Below the pieces are notes generated by a model. It ran no database searches and was not told where the DNA came from. It was given only the letters and a program-made list of their open reading frames with translations. A program made the position numbers and the translations under genes. From Morella rubra (taxonomy: Eukaryota; Streptophyta; Magnoliopsida; Fagales; Myricaceae), in the NCBI GenBank assembly GCA_003952965.2, contig CM025855.1:17922417-17986416 (forward strand): a DNA stretch of 64,000 bases, written 5' to 3'. Positions 12,300 to 22,745 of this stretch are shown piece by piece; position 1 is the first letter of the stretch; each line of letters begins with the position of its first letter.

Positions 12300-12470
12300 G
12301 TTAAGTATGCATGTCTCATGTCAACGCCCATACATATCACTCATGATATGCAACACCTTAACCATACTTGAACATCACAATATTCCTTTCCAACGTACAA
12401 GTTAAGTGTGCATGTCTCATATCAACGCCCATACATCTCATTTATGATATGCAACACCTTAACTCGTTTC
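12300..12470 (-). repeat. ~100-bp direct duplication inside the solo LTR
   Basis: The text around GCATGTCTCATGTCAACGCC and TATGCAACACCTTAAC occurs twice, about 100 bp apart. The same duplication is present in the LTR copies near 47835 and 53040, so it predates the spread of the family. Confidence 0.75.
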
Positions 12471-12992
12471 CATCATCACAACATTATAAAACAGTTCTCA
12501 AAGGAAAATGTTGTGAAAGCAAAAATAACACTTTGATTTCTCGGTTAAAAACCGGCTTAATCACCACGTAGAAAATACTAATTTTGACATGAAAAGTATT
12601 GAAATCAAAAGGAAAGAAATATGTTCAAGCTTTGAAAAACAACTTTTGAAAGAAATTTTGAAAAGAAACGGATCAAAGTTGAAAAACAACTTGAAAACGA
12701 ATCAAACTTTGAAAATGATACTTTTTCGAAAGGACAAGCTTGTTCTTCGTCAAGACACGAAGAACACGAAGAACATCAAGAACAATATGAAGAATAGAAA
12801 AATGCTAATCAACATCAAGAGATGCTAGAATCAAAATCAAAGATAACCAACTAAACTTTACCTCTAAGCGTGCTTGATCTTTGCTAAACTTTTTCCTCCT
12901 CTTTCTCCCACTTCACTTCACTCTTTCTCTCAAGATTTAACTCACAAAAATTCAGATTGAATGGTGTACTCTTCAAAGGTCGAAATCCACCC

Positions 12993-13001
12993 CTATTTAT
13001 A
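12993..13001 (-). promoter_or_regulatory. TATA box of the solo LTR
   Basis: Minus-strand TATAAATAG. The same box is present at 36472-36480, 48553-48561 (minus) and 52457-52464 (plus) in other copies, which supports it as the U3 core promoter. Confidence 0.7.
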
Positions 13002-13888
13002 GGAAAACACAGCCGGTTGCATTCCGACACGTGTCCAGCCTAGCTAGGCTAGCTTTGGTGAGTCACTAGGCTACATTTCTCTCCTCTTGACACCTAGCAA
13101 CCTACAGCAGCTGCATGGAAAGGCTATGGCCGAAATTCTCCCTATAGGCTTGATGAGTCGCCGCCTAGGTGCACCGGTGGTCGACACCTCGAGCTTCCTA
13201 GGTCCTAGCCTTTTGTGTCATGCTTTTTGCATCGATTTGTCGTGCTTCTAGCTTTGATTTGTCATGCGTCCTAGCCATCTTAGGTGTCACTCTCTAAGGC
13301 AGCCGAAATTCACTTTAATCAGAGGCTAAAATGCTAATTTGCTTCACTAATCTTCCAATAATCACCGATTATCGCTTAAGTGACCTACTTGCTTTCACTT
13401 CTCAATCTACTTGCTCCCAATTATCAAAAAGTCTCCAAATTTAAACCATAAACTCATGGACAATCTCTCAACATATTAAAAGAATAAAAATCATATGGTT
13501 CGGTTTTCTAGACAAAAATGACCGACGTGCTTAAAAAACCTTTATTGCTCCAATACGTGCTCCTCAATGTTCTGAACAGTCACTCAGTTGCATGTGAACT
13601 CTAATTCTCATTTAATCATGTCCTAAACAAGGTTCGAGACAAAAAGGTCCGACTAGCTTAAAAATTTAAATTGTTCCAATGCATACTCCTCAATCTCTTG
13701 AACAATAACTCAGTTGCACGTGAACTCCAATTCTCACTAAATCATGTCCTAACCAAGGTTTCGAACTTTGTCTCTCAAGTACTAAATACTCTCTCTTAGT
13801 CACTAATTATCTCCTACTCTCACTACCAATCACAAACAAGAGAGCATAAACAATATGCATGTGATGTTTGAAAGCTTGGGGTATGACA

Positions 13889-14660
13889 ATTTTCTCCTTC
13901 ACCTTTAGCACCTTCTAATATGCTTCCTCCAAAGAATGAAACAAATGCATCATATGCTCACCCTTGAGATTATACTTCAGCCCACTAACATATCTTGCCA
14001 CCAATTGATCATCAGATTCTTACAAATTCACATGGCTCATAAGTTTGTAAAATTGCTCTGTATAATCAGCAACAGATTGCTCCAATCATTGATGCAATTG
14101 ACGGAACTTTTGGCACGGAGTTTGAGAATAATCTAACGGCAGAAACTTCTCATCAAGCTTAAACTTCATCTCAGCCCAGATATAATTCTTGGAATTCCAT
14201 TGTGATCTCTACAACCCTAATATTGCTGCCACCATATTAGAGCATGACCATTCAACTTTGTAGCAGCGAACTGCATCTTTCTTTCTTCTGAGAGATCTTT
14301 CCATTCAAAGAAAGCTTCTAAAGATGCCATCCAATCACAGTAGACATCTGCATCAAGCTTCCCATCAAAATCTTGCACATGAACTTAATTGCTTCGATCA
14401 TTGTTTTCTAAAGCACTAGCCAAACATTCCATGGACCATTGAGCAGCACTCTTAGTTCAATGAAAGAACTAGAAGAAGATGAATGGTCATCTCGGTTGTT
14501 GTCATCATCGAAGAAGACATTGCGTGCACTTTCCCAACTCCTATGGCTTCGAGTTGGTGAAGTTTGAAGACGCTGAAAAAGTTCATTCAACATGTTTGTA
14601 AGTGTTTGATTTGATTCCCATAATGCCGCAAGTTCAGCTTGCATATCATCATGCTCTGTA
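13889..14660 (-). pseudogene. Chromovirus gag, interrupted
   Basis: Minus-strand frames show WMASLEAFFEWKDLSEERK-like text near 14300 and AVADYTEQFYKLM-like and DDQLVARYVSGLK-like text near 13970-14080, all typical of Ty3/gypsy gag capsid regions. The N-terminal frame 14408-14644 is a coiled-coil-like start (MQAELAALWESNQTLTNML) followed by a Ser-rich stretch. The gag continues beyond the solo LTR at 11340-11448. Several stops and frameshifts are present. Gag would have formed the virus-like particle. Confidence 0.75.
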
Positions 14661-14772
14661 TTTCTTTAATGTCATGGAGGCATTATGGAAGGCTAGGAGA
14701 TACATAGAAAATAGAAATCTTGAAATTCTAAAGATCAGAATAGAAACCCAATCACCAAAGTAAGAAAAACTT

Positions 14773-14784
14773 GCTCTTATACCA
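14773..14784 (-). other. Primer binding site of the chromovirus
   Basis: Minus-strand TGGTATAAGAGC, one mismatch from the initiator-methionine tRNA complement TGGTATCAGAGC. It sits 3 bp inside the 5' LTR end at 14788, as expected. Confidence 0.85.
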
Positions 14785-14787
14785 ATT

Positions 14788-15387
14788 TGATATTGATCGG
14801 GATCCACATGGCTTGGCAAAGTCCTAAAAGGATTTAGCCAAGGAAAGAGAATAGTCCTAGGATGCCACTCAACCAGGGGTAGCGAAGCCAGTAAACACTT
14901 CTAATCACGGATGCCACTCGATGCGACCAAGCCACTCCCTTGATTGGTAGGAAAATGTCACTCAACTCCCAAGCAAGGGATACACTTGCAAGAATTATAT
15001 TTTCGAATCAAAAGTTCTACCTCTTTATTTTTGATATTGATTCATATATAGAGTTCATTACATCATGGTCAAGCTAGAAAAAATGAGATAATAAAGTCTA
15101 GACAATTCCAACAAAAAGAAAAATTAAATGCACTTTGAAATTCGTTGTCTGTTGCTATTCCCGATGATCTGTAGTAAACATGTCATAACTTTCTCTAGGA
15201 ATCTTCAAATGGCACAAGGTCAAGTGCGTTTGAAACTAGAGACGTAGAAATTTCCAATGATGTATCTTATGTCTGCTAACTCTTCATAAATCATTTTAAA
15301 ATTCAATTTTAATTTACCATGAAGTGCATACCCTAAGATGCACATGATGTTACGCTACCCCGGGATGCAAATTATGCTTCTGCATCA
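14788..15387 (-). mobile_element. 5' LTR of the chromovirus
   Basis: A 600-bp direct repeat of 7178-7778, ending TTCTGCATCA on the plus strand. The two LTRs differ by many substitutions and small indels, so the insertion is old. Sequence beyond its outer end is not host DNA but a second copy of the element's 3' internal region (15388-15553). Confidence 0.9.
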
Positions 15388-15553
15388 TTCTCCCTTGCTT
15401 GAAAAGAACTCACCTTCGAGTTTGAGTTCAACTTCTTGAGCTCTTTACTTGAAATCCATGCATCCTCGAAACTCAGTATTCCTAGCAAATGAACCAAGTA
15501 TTGTGTGTCAGTGCCACGCCGAGTTGTGATAGAATGCACATCCAGAACATCAA
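15388..15553 (-). mobile_element. Second partial internal region (PPT and chromodomain tail)
   Basis: This stretch aligns with 7779-7944, the sequence that precedes the 3' LTR inside the same element: the polypurine tract, then the end of pol. Similarity stops sharply at CAGAACATCAA on both sides. The order is therefore LTR, internal, LTR, internal (partial), a tandem element sharing one LTR. The right end is truncated. Confidence 0.85.
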
Positions 15554-15560
15554 CTCGGGT

Positions 15561-16490
15561 GTCGAGGTCCCCAAAGAGCTAGGTCACCCATGGAGGAGGC
15601 ATTGCAGGAGCTCCTATGTCGATCAGCCCTCTGCTCGAGGTCCTCCGGTGTTAGTTTGATGGCTGTGCTGTCCTATCCAAGGTTACTGCTGCTCTACAAG
15701 AGAATCGTAGAGCTAGATCCCCCTTCTGGCCCTCTGCCCCATGCTTCTCGACATAATGGACTTGTTCAGTGTTCTGCTCTGACTGATTTACACTACTCCC
15801 TGTCACGTATCACAACACCCTGAGCAATCAAAAACTAAGTCATGAACACGCCATATAGGAGCCTACTACTATGAGTCAACCAAGCCTCCTCCACTATCAA
15901 CTGGTACCTGTAGAGTGGGAGATCAATCCACGTCTGCTGAACAAACAGGAACATGCACTGCGCTCTCGAGAATGGGCATGGGATCTGCCATCGATGTTCA
16001 ACGTCTAGATCAGGTGCATCATCCACCAGAACAGAGTGAACTCACTCTGTTTAATGAGACTACCAACAACTGCAGACATCTGCCTTATCACAATGGTCCA
16101 CTGGTCCTACTCTGACTTCTTCTCCTCATCAGTCAAGGGTGTCGACGGGAAGAACGGGGTCGTGGGCTGCTCACAGCTCAAAAAGAAGGCAATGACACTT
16201 GTTGAGAATGAGAACTATATGTCTTGCATTGTCAGCTGCAGCACATGTCCGTCCCTTGCAGCCACAATGGCACAGTAGAAATTCTGTACCAGGCCATCCA
16301 TAGTGAAATCGGCTATCCAGGAGTGCTGAGTTAAGAATCACTAGTAGTCAAAGAACTGGAACAAGGTGTGATCCTCATACATTAGCTCATCAAAATCAAA
16401 GAGTGTCACTATGGTTAGCTTCAGCTCTTCCCACTCTTGGGACGACAATCCCACCTTAGTCCTCATACTAGTGCATGCACACTTAACTCT
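15561..16490 (-). pseudogene. Unrecognised protein remnant, possibly a plant transposon-protein domain
   Basis: Minus-strand frames carry coherent protein-like text over about 900 bp: SSQEWEELKLTIVTLFDFDE near 16400, DFTMDGLVQNFYCAIVAARD near 16290, and LPLYRYQLIVEEAWLTHSSR near 15880. Stops interrupt it. The base composition is richer in G+C than the surroundings. The FYCAIVAARDG segment loosely recalls the EFYANL segment of the 'putative plant transposon protein' domain found in third ORFs of some LTR elements, but I cannot claim identity. The open frame on the plus strand (15590-15823) is taken to be its shadow. Confidence 0.4.
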
Positions 16491-16539
16491 AGGCATTTTA
16501 TGCATGTTGCAACAATTGTATATAAATTAAAAATAAAAA

Positions 16540-16828
16540 CATAATTAAAATAATGAATATGCAATAACTAGCGATCCATCGGCTACTCTTAGTGATCCAT
16601 CCGCCAATTCATTGATCGAACATTACAAAAACACGATTTAAGTGCAAGCATTGGTGTTTGATTCAAATTTAGGGCTATACAAAAGCGAGAGAGACTAAAT
16701 CCTTTTGAAATTATTTAACGAGGTTGTGGATTTACCACCACGTGTTCTAAAATACTCCAAAGTAAATAAAAATTTCTATTATCATCAAAATCAAATAAGA
16801 TTACTCAAGGAGTAACCTTAGGCTAACA
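16540..16828 (-). mobile_element. 5' end of a Copia LTR (TGTTAGCC family)
   Basis: Read on the minus strand it starts TGTTAGCCTAAGG and continues with TTTGATTTTGATGATAAT, matching the start of the LTR whose full copy is 53701-54946. About 200-260 bp in are the words GATCCATCGG and GATCCATCCG (16572-16606). It is truncated on the left. On the right it touches the Copia RT start at 16829. Confidence 0.65.
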
Positions 16829-17160
16829 TCTTCATCCATAGCATTCCTCCACGTTTTGTCTTGTGCCACTTCTTCAAACAAGGCTCACTATAGGGAGAGA
16901 GACAAAAAAGAGTTAGTTGATGTAATATTTTCATTACCTCCTCTGTGGTTAGTTGATGTAATATTTTTGTTACCTCCTCTGTGGCTTTGTAACTCTCTTG
17001 AAGGCTTCTCTTGCCTTGGGGGTCCTTCACTTGAACTTCAAAAAGATGATGGTGGTTTTGAAGGAGGAGAGCATCTAGATTGCTTCAAAACATCATTTTT
17101 GTGCTCATTTTCAAAGAAATGAATAAGATGATAGTCTTCTTTCGAAGACTTTCAATCTCA
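16829..17160 (-). pseudogene. Copia linker between integrase and RT, with start of RT
   Basis: Minus-strand text EEVAQDKTWRNAMDEDV (16820-16880) is the conserved start of Copia RT (EA...W..AM..E). Upstream is the variable linker, in which TEEVTKILHQLT is followed by TEEVMKILHQLT. The remainder of RT is missing because an LTR end replaces it. Confidence 0.75.
16913..16984. repeat. Two 36-bp direct tandem copies, in frame
   Basis: TTAGTTGATGTAATATTT... is repeated with two substitutions, and the period is exactly 36 bp, preserving the reading frame of the Copia linker on the minus strand. Confidence 0.9.
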
Positions 17161-18200
17161 CGTACTTGCTTCATCAAACTCAACACCTCGACTAACAACA
17201 GTCTTGTGATCAGTTGGATTGTACAACTTGTAGCCTTTGGATCTTGAATCATAGCCGATGAAGACTAATTTTATGCTTTTGCCATCTAGCAGGATCTCCT
17301 TTCATCCGGCCCGTGTGTATAAGCAATACTTGGCTTTGTTTCACTCCATTCTTCTTGAGGAGTTTTGACTTGCACATTTTTTGTGGAACATTGATTTGAC
17401 AAGTACACCACACAAGAACCGCTTCCGTTCAAAATTCTTTCAGCAAACCTTTGCTTTTTTACATACTCCGGGCCATGTTAAGAATGGTTTCATTTTTTCT
17501 CTCGGCAACCCCATTTTGTTGTGGGGATCTTGGAACCATTAAAGGATGGAGAATTTTATTTTCTTGACAAATCTTTTGAAGGAATTTGATGTATATTCAC
17601 CCCTCTAACGGATTGTAAAGCCTTTATTTCATAGCAACTTTGCTTTTCAACAAGTGTTTTGAAATTTTTGAATGTTTCAAATACTTTCAATTTTTCCTTG
17701 AGAAAATAGACTCAAATTTTTCAGGCTAAAATCATCAATAAATAGAAGGAAGTATTTGTTCTTACCAAATGATGGTGGATTGAATGGGTCAAAAAAATTC
17801 AAGTGAACAAGTTTTAGTGACTTTGTTGCTCTTGTACTAGCCTCCTTTAGAAACCTTTTCTTGATTGCTTCCCAAAGAGACATGCTTCACAAAGTTGATT
17901 AGGATGCTCAATAGAAGGCCAGCCATTCACCATCTTCTACATGGCTAGCAATTGGAGTCCTTCAAAATTTTTGTGTCCAACACTCAAGTGCCAATGCCAA
18001 TTTGAATCTTTAACACAATTGTTTAAGCATTTCACCATATCGGTTTGAATGTTGAGTAGAAACATCTGGTTCTTTGTAATTGGAACTTGGGTAAACACCC
18101 CATTTCATTCCCTCTTGAAAGACTACGATTTTTCATTTGAATATCATAGCCTTTCTCTAAGAGTTGTCCTAAGATCAAAATATTGCTCTTCATGCTTGGC
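17161..18200 (-). pseudogene. Copia integrase (Tork-like)
   Basis: Broken minus-strand frames encode the integrase. The frame at 17677-17883 holds FFDPFNPPSFGKNKYFLLFI followed by DDFS, corresponding to the DLVGP...G.NKYFLLFIDDFS region. Text near 17510-17600 corresponds to PQQNGV.ERKN, and text near 17240-17300 to the GYD.RSKGYKL region. Stops are frequent. Gag-pre-integrase text lies around 17900-18060. Confidence 0.75.
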
Positions 18201-18483
18201 ACATAATAAACATTAGTAATAAATTGATGCCTCCATTTTTCAACCGAATCAAAATTGTACCTTTTCCCTTGATCAAAACTTTGGACAAGTCTCCTAAAAG
18301 TAACCTTTCCACTCTCCTATTCGTCAATCTCCACAACCTTACTTTTATCTCCACATATATGGTTACTTGCCGCATTGTCAAGATACCACAAATTCTTCTC
18401 TTCATTTTCTTATCCTTTGTACGCCAACAGCAAATTGTGCTCTGTTTTTTCTTTTTCAACGTAATTGGCTTCTTCTTCAACAT
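18190..18483 (-). pseudogene. Copia protease and zinc-knuckle region
   Basis: Two frames are mixed here. One keeps KVLIKGKGTILIRLKNGG, the conserved stretch after the protease active site in Tork-type elements; the other keeps the WYLDNAASNHM-like active site near 18380 in a shifted form. Just upstream (18490-18560) is CFNCKKYGHYA, the first part of the gag CCHC knuckle. Confidence 0.75.
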
Positions 18484-19283
18484 TGTTGGTCTTCTTTACT
18501 TCTATGCATAATGACCATACTTTTTACAATTGAAACATTGAATTTGGGATTTGTCATATCTTCTTGATTTGATCTTGAATTGTTTCCTATTCCACGCCCT
18601 CTTGATGATTGTCCCTTGTCATCATTATTGAAAAAATGATGATTGTCTCTTCCACATCCTCTTCTTCTTAATTTCTTTGTTGGCCTCTACCACGACCACG
18701 TCCTCATCCTTTGTGACCTCCATCTTGCTCTTCTTCTTTGTCCTTTAGAGAGAGCTTTTAGCTAGAACTTGCTCTAATGCCTCTTCCTTCTTGTTTTTGA
18801 GCCTTTCTTTGTGAGATTGTATAGATCCCCATGAATTGATCAACTCTGATGGCTTCCAAATCTTTCAACTCCTCAATGGTCACTGTGATGAAGTCAAACT
18901 TTTGCTATAAAGAATGAAGGATATTTCTGATGACACGAACATCCTCTAATTTTTCTTCGTACCTCTTCATTTAATTGACAATGGAAAACATACGTGAAAG
19001 GTAATCTGTCATTAATGGTTGCTTGGAGGTGGTTGCATTTGCCACATTTTCAAACATAACTTCGTCCAAACATTGATGGATGAGCATGAGGACTTGTTGA
19101 TCCTTTGAGTAGGAGTTAATTGAGCTTCATCACGAGGCCCTTCAAAGTCTTTCTCACAACATCTCATGCATCTTGGGGTCCAAGCAATGCCTTCATACAC
19201 CGATTATCAAAATTATCTTTTGGAAGGAGAGCAAAATAAAAGGGTAATTTGGAATTGACCATTTTTCTTGGATCAAGAACTTG
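18484..19283 (-). pseudogene. Copia gag (Tork-like)
   Basis: Minus-strand frames between the zinc knuckle and the PBS are typical of Copia gag with the UBN2 fold: text near 18900-19000 recalls the region with VTKMRRYGEELEDVRVI, and the Gly/Arg-rich basic stretch near 18600-18740 precedes the knuckle. It is interrupted by several stops, and only short frames remain open (for example 19012-19200). Confidence 0.65.
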
Positions 19284-19295
19284 GCTCTAATACCA
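19284..19295 (-). other. Primer binding site of the Tork-like Copia fragment
   Basis: Minus-strand TGGTATTAGAGC, one mismatch from the initiator-methionine tRNA complement. Gag lies on one side and LTR-like sequence on the other. Confidence 0.8.
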
Positions 19296-19297
19296 CT

Positions 19298-19590
19298 TTT
19301 TGGATTTTCAAAAGAACCCTTAACACTTTGTCTGTGACACTATGTGGAGAGAAAGTAAATAATTCAATAGAAGCTTCATTCTACTTAAGAATTAACAGAA
19401 AGGTTACATGGATATTTATAGTCCATAATAGACTTTGCAACTTCTAAAATATAACACCTAAGTCATTGTAGTAAATCTCATTTAACTCTCTCATGAAGAA
19501 GATATTAAAAGTCGCTAACCCTTCAAATTTGTTACCTATGAGAATATCAAAAGACATAATCTCCTCATTAACTAATGTATTGGAAATAAA
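19298..19590 (-). mobile_element. 5' LTR remnant of the Tork-like Copia element
   Basis: Noncoding sequence directly outside the PBS. No second LTR is present, so the outer end is approximate. A possible TATA-type stretch (GGATATTTATAG on the plus strand) lies near 19410. Confidence 0.5.
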
Positions 19591-20208
19591 CAATACTTGA
19601 GTTTAATAAAAAAGAGGGTGAAAGGCAAAACAAGAGAGAATCGGGTATGTACTGCTTTAACCATCCTTATTTATTTCTTTTGATGTAAAATATCTCCATG
19701 GATCTATATCATATGATATTCGGATCCTCTTGTTGAATTTCGTGACTTTTGGAGGTGATTTAGGTTGTTTTTCGGTTTTGTTAACTTTCAAGCTTCACTT
19801 AAACTCTAGATTTCTGTTTGAGTAATAGACTTTTTTATATTTTTATAGAATTATTCACAATGTTGAAAAGTTATAATTTTCATACAACAAATACGAAACT
19901 TATGAAAAGAATCAAATTTAAATTTCATAATTTTCAAAGTTCATTCTATATGGTTTTATATTGTGTTAAGTTTTATGTTAGAATCATTGAAACAAATTTG
20001 ATTTTTTAGGACAGAAAATCGCCTCCCAAAAACTCAAGATTCTTTTGGGACATATTGAGATCGTCTCGCGGGTGTCTCAATATCCTGGTCCCAAAATATA
20101 TTTTGAGATGAAATTTTTTCTATCCCCGAAAGAATATACCTTTGGGGACGAATGACACCATCCCAAAAGGTGTCACCTAGAGTCGCAGAATAATTTTTCC
20201 TACTACTG
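19591..20208. mobile_element. Possible CACTA-type terminal region
   Basis: The right end TTTTTCCTACTACTG (20194-20208) resembles the inverse of CACTA termini such as CACTACTAGGAAAAA, with two mismatches. Just inside are TTTTGGGACA and TGTCCC-type words (20031-20175) in both orientations, a pattern typical of CACTA subterminal regions. No left TIR and no transposase were found between 19591 and 20208, so this is a fragment at best. Confidence 0.4.
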
Positions 20209-20490
20209 GTCCCACCTCGACAGTATATAAAAGACCTCTGCTAGTACTTGAAAGAACTCCTCTGTCAACATGTGATTAGCTACTTCAATGGTTGGGTACT
20301 CTTACTGTGGCTGTTCGTTGCTGGGAAGTGTGGAGAAGACATCGGGCCAAACCATCACTAACAAGCACCTGACAAAGACCACCCATGACTCCTTGTCAAT
20401 GTCCACATCCAACAACGTCGTGTAGAAGTCTATACTAGCTCGGTGCAAGAGTGTCCCACCCACGACAGCTGTCATGTCAACCCGTGGTGG
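20209..20490 (-). pseudogene. Unrecognised protein remnant
   Basis: One minus-strand frame reads VVGGTLLHRASIDFYTTLLD and continues through SWVVFVRCLLVMVWPDVFST, about 90 residues with a single internal stop. Its style resembles the remnant at 15561-16490. The two may be parts of one element separated by the Copia and CACTA insertions, but no junction could be shown. Confidence 0.35.
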
Positions 20491-20827
20491 GTTTCAAAAT
20501 CTGTAGCCTCATCGAATCCTCGAAACGGTAGTCCCCGAATTCTGGTCTCCTGTAGTAACTAGGGTGTGTTTCTAAATCTACAAAAAATGTCAGAATAGGT
20601 TAGAATGGTATTACATATGCCTCCGAATGGCACAAAACGAAAATATAATTTTGGTATTACCGTTCGAACAGTATACATATGCCTCTGAATGACACATCAT
20701 CGGTCACACCATTTACAAAATGCATACTAAAATGCATACTTAAGATACCGTTTGAGCATCCTAACAAGGTGTCCGAATGGTATCTTTGAAAGTTTGATTT
20801 GTGAAAAATTAACTTACCAATTCTCTT
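20491..20827. other. No gene recognised
   Basis: Contains two near-repeats of ACATATGCCTC(C/T)GAATG (about 20610 and 20666). The last 45 bp also occur beside the other minus-strand Angela-like LTR (31489-31534), so the true end of that LTR may lie inside this stretch. Confidence 0.5.
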
Positions 20828-21845
20828 TGTTAATCTCCCAGAATTCTTCACTAATCTTTAGGTTCTTGTCAGTCTCACAATGTTGAGGATTCCACAATAG
20901 CAGCTCAAATGTTTTGCCTTCTTCTTTTCCATGCTCATAGCCATTGCAAGGATTTTCTGAGTTCGGATGGTTAACTCTAAAACTTACGATAAACTATCTC
21001 ATAGCTATCCTTTTAAATGAAACACTGGCTATGATAGTGTGTGAGATCGTTAGGGATCTCAGACCTTGCCCGTAGGATCACATGAAAAAATTTTTTTTCC
21101 ATTAACTCCCATATATTATTTTATTCCGAATTTTAGGCTTCTACTAATTGTAATCATGTCCCTCAACATATAACAATTCACCCTCGAGAATTTAAGATTG
21201 ATTTGTGAAATTTCTTTTGCTAACAATTATATTTATTTATTTATCCTTCCACCATACTATATTCCATATGAGATAATAGGACTAGAATATTATCATTGAT
21301 AACATCTCTAGCACATATAATTTTTAATTTTTAAATTTGTAACTCGTTGGACTCTCAAGCTGTTTCCAAAATAATTTCACAAATAAATATATATTATATA
21401 TTATTTTCAAAAAATATGTTTACAAAATTCCTCTCCCAGAGATTTCTTTTTCTCGAGTCCAACTCTAAACATATATACTTGAATATACTATCTCACGAAG
21501 GGACTAATAGATTCATTATTAAGCATTTATACAAAATTATTCATCATGCACAAGACCCGACATTGTCTGAAATATTTGACTTGAAAGACGATCACCACCA
21601 AATGACTCAGTCAGAGTACAAGTACATAATAAATAAACCTACATAAACCTAACAGTTCTAAGGACATCATAAACAAATCGTGTTGAATACCTTCTCAACA
21701 TCAATGATCGCTTCCAGAAGGTATCCATATTTGATCTCGTTCAACAATGCATGTACTTACATAGTGCACCCCCCATCGTTTGCTTAAGGTCCACCTCAAT
21801 CATAAGAGTAATATATTCCATTAATAGAGGCAAAAAAGAGTAAAT
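20828..21845 (-). mobile_element. Angela/BARE-like Copia LTR, truncated
   Basis: It matches the minus-strand LTR at 31535-32799 through most of its length, including TTCCACCATACTATATTCCA and GGACTCTCAAGCTGTTT. Similarity ends near 21830, so the LTR's own 5' end (the TGTAAGAAATATGCCC part) is missing. No internal region is attached. Confidence 0.8.
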
Positions 21846-22065
21846 AGGGCTTTGTTAACATTATTATGAAACTTGGTATCATATCCACAATAAAGTGAAT
21901 AGGGAATTCTGAAAAACCTCACCTTTAATTATTATTGGCCATGACTATTTAATACAATTGGCAGAGCTATCTATACCCTAGTAATAAATCAAACATCATT
22001 ATAATAAAATAACATATAAACTCTACTAATATAATTCAATTATCTCTAATAATGACATCTAGGAA
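21846..22065. other. No gene recognised
   Basis: AT-rich filler between two LTRs. It does not match the sequence flanking the related LTR at 1586. Confidence 0.5.
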
Positions 22066-22539
22066 TGAGACCCCAACCTATTATTTAATTAGAATTCATG
22101 ACTCTTGAGTGTATTGTTCATAATTATTATTATTACTCTAAATTTTGAGAGCAGCATGTATGGGGAGATTAATAATACAAATTATGTCTAGGTGGAAATT
22201 TCCCTAGCGCTTTTATGAGTTTTAAAGCTATAAATTATATTATTATTTGCACATTGTTAATAAGCTAGGAGTAATTGAGATTAATTAGGTCTAACTTAAT
22301 GGAATATGTCTCTAGTTACAATATTTGGAAGAATTTAATTGGAAATGGAATGTCCTAAAATTACAAAAAGAATTTAAATTGGAAAAGTTGAGGAATAGAA
22401 TTTAACCTTAAACAATAAAAGGATAGCATGATTATATGTAGCTGGAAATAAAGGAAAAAAAAAAAGAAAAGAAAGAAGAAAAAGTGAGGGGGGAATCACG
22501 TAAAAAGGGAAGAAGAGAAGGGGGGGCAGCCTTGTCTTT

Positions 22540-22559
22540 CCCCCCCCCCCCCCCCCCCC
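22540..22559. repeat. C homopolymer
   Basis: An uninterrupted run of 20 C. It lies beside purine-rich DNA and is likely to be unreliable in length in any assembly. Confidence 0.9.
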
Positions 22560-22639
22560 AAACAAAAAATCCCTAAACCCTTTCCTCCTCCTTTTCCATC
22601 CCCCCCCTTAAAACCGCACACCTCTCTTGCCTAAGGCAC

Positions 22640-22745
22640 CAACCGAGAAGAGAGAAGAAGAAGAAGAAGAAAAGAGAAGAAGAAGAAGAAGAAAAGAAGA
22701 AGGAGAAGAAGAAGAAGAGAAGAAGAGAAGAAAGAAGAGAGAAGC
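22640..22745. repeat. GAA/GAGAA polypurine tract in LTR
   Basis: About 105 bp of nearly pure purine with (GAA)4-5 runs. Such mirror-like purine tracts can form triplex DNA. The inverted LTR copy at 1120-1210 has the complementary pyrimidine tract. Confidence 0.85.

Larger units (their letters stand above)
11449..13888 (-). mobile_element. Solo LTR (Tekay-type family), TSD ATTTT
   Basis: Plus-strand ends are TGTAATAGCCCAGACCG and TTGGGGTATGACA, and the 5-bp sequence ATTTT lies exactly on both sides (11444-11448 and 13889-13893). It is 2440 bp with no internal coding region. Copies with the same ends are at 33080-37329 and 47002-49430, and the LTRs of the element at 44236-55324 belong to the same family in the other orientation. 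It splits the gag region of the chromovirus and is therefore younger than it. Confidence 0.95.

Noticed and set aside
15590..15823. 77-codon plus-strand ORF
   Set aside because: Opposite strand to the more protein-like remnant 15561-16490 and without known motif.
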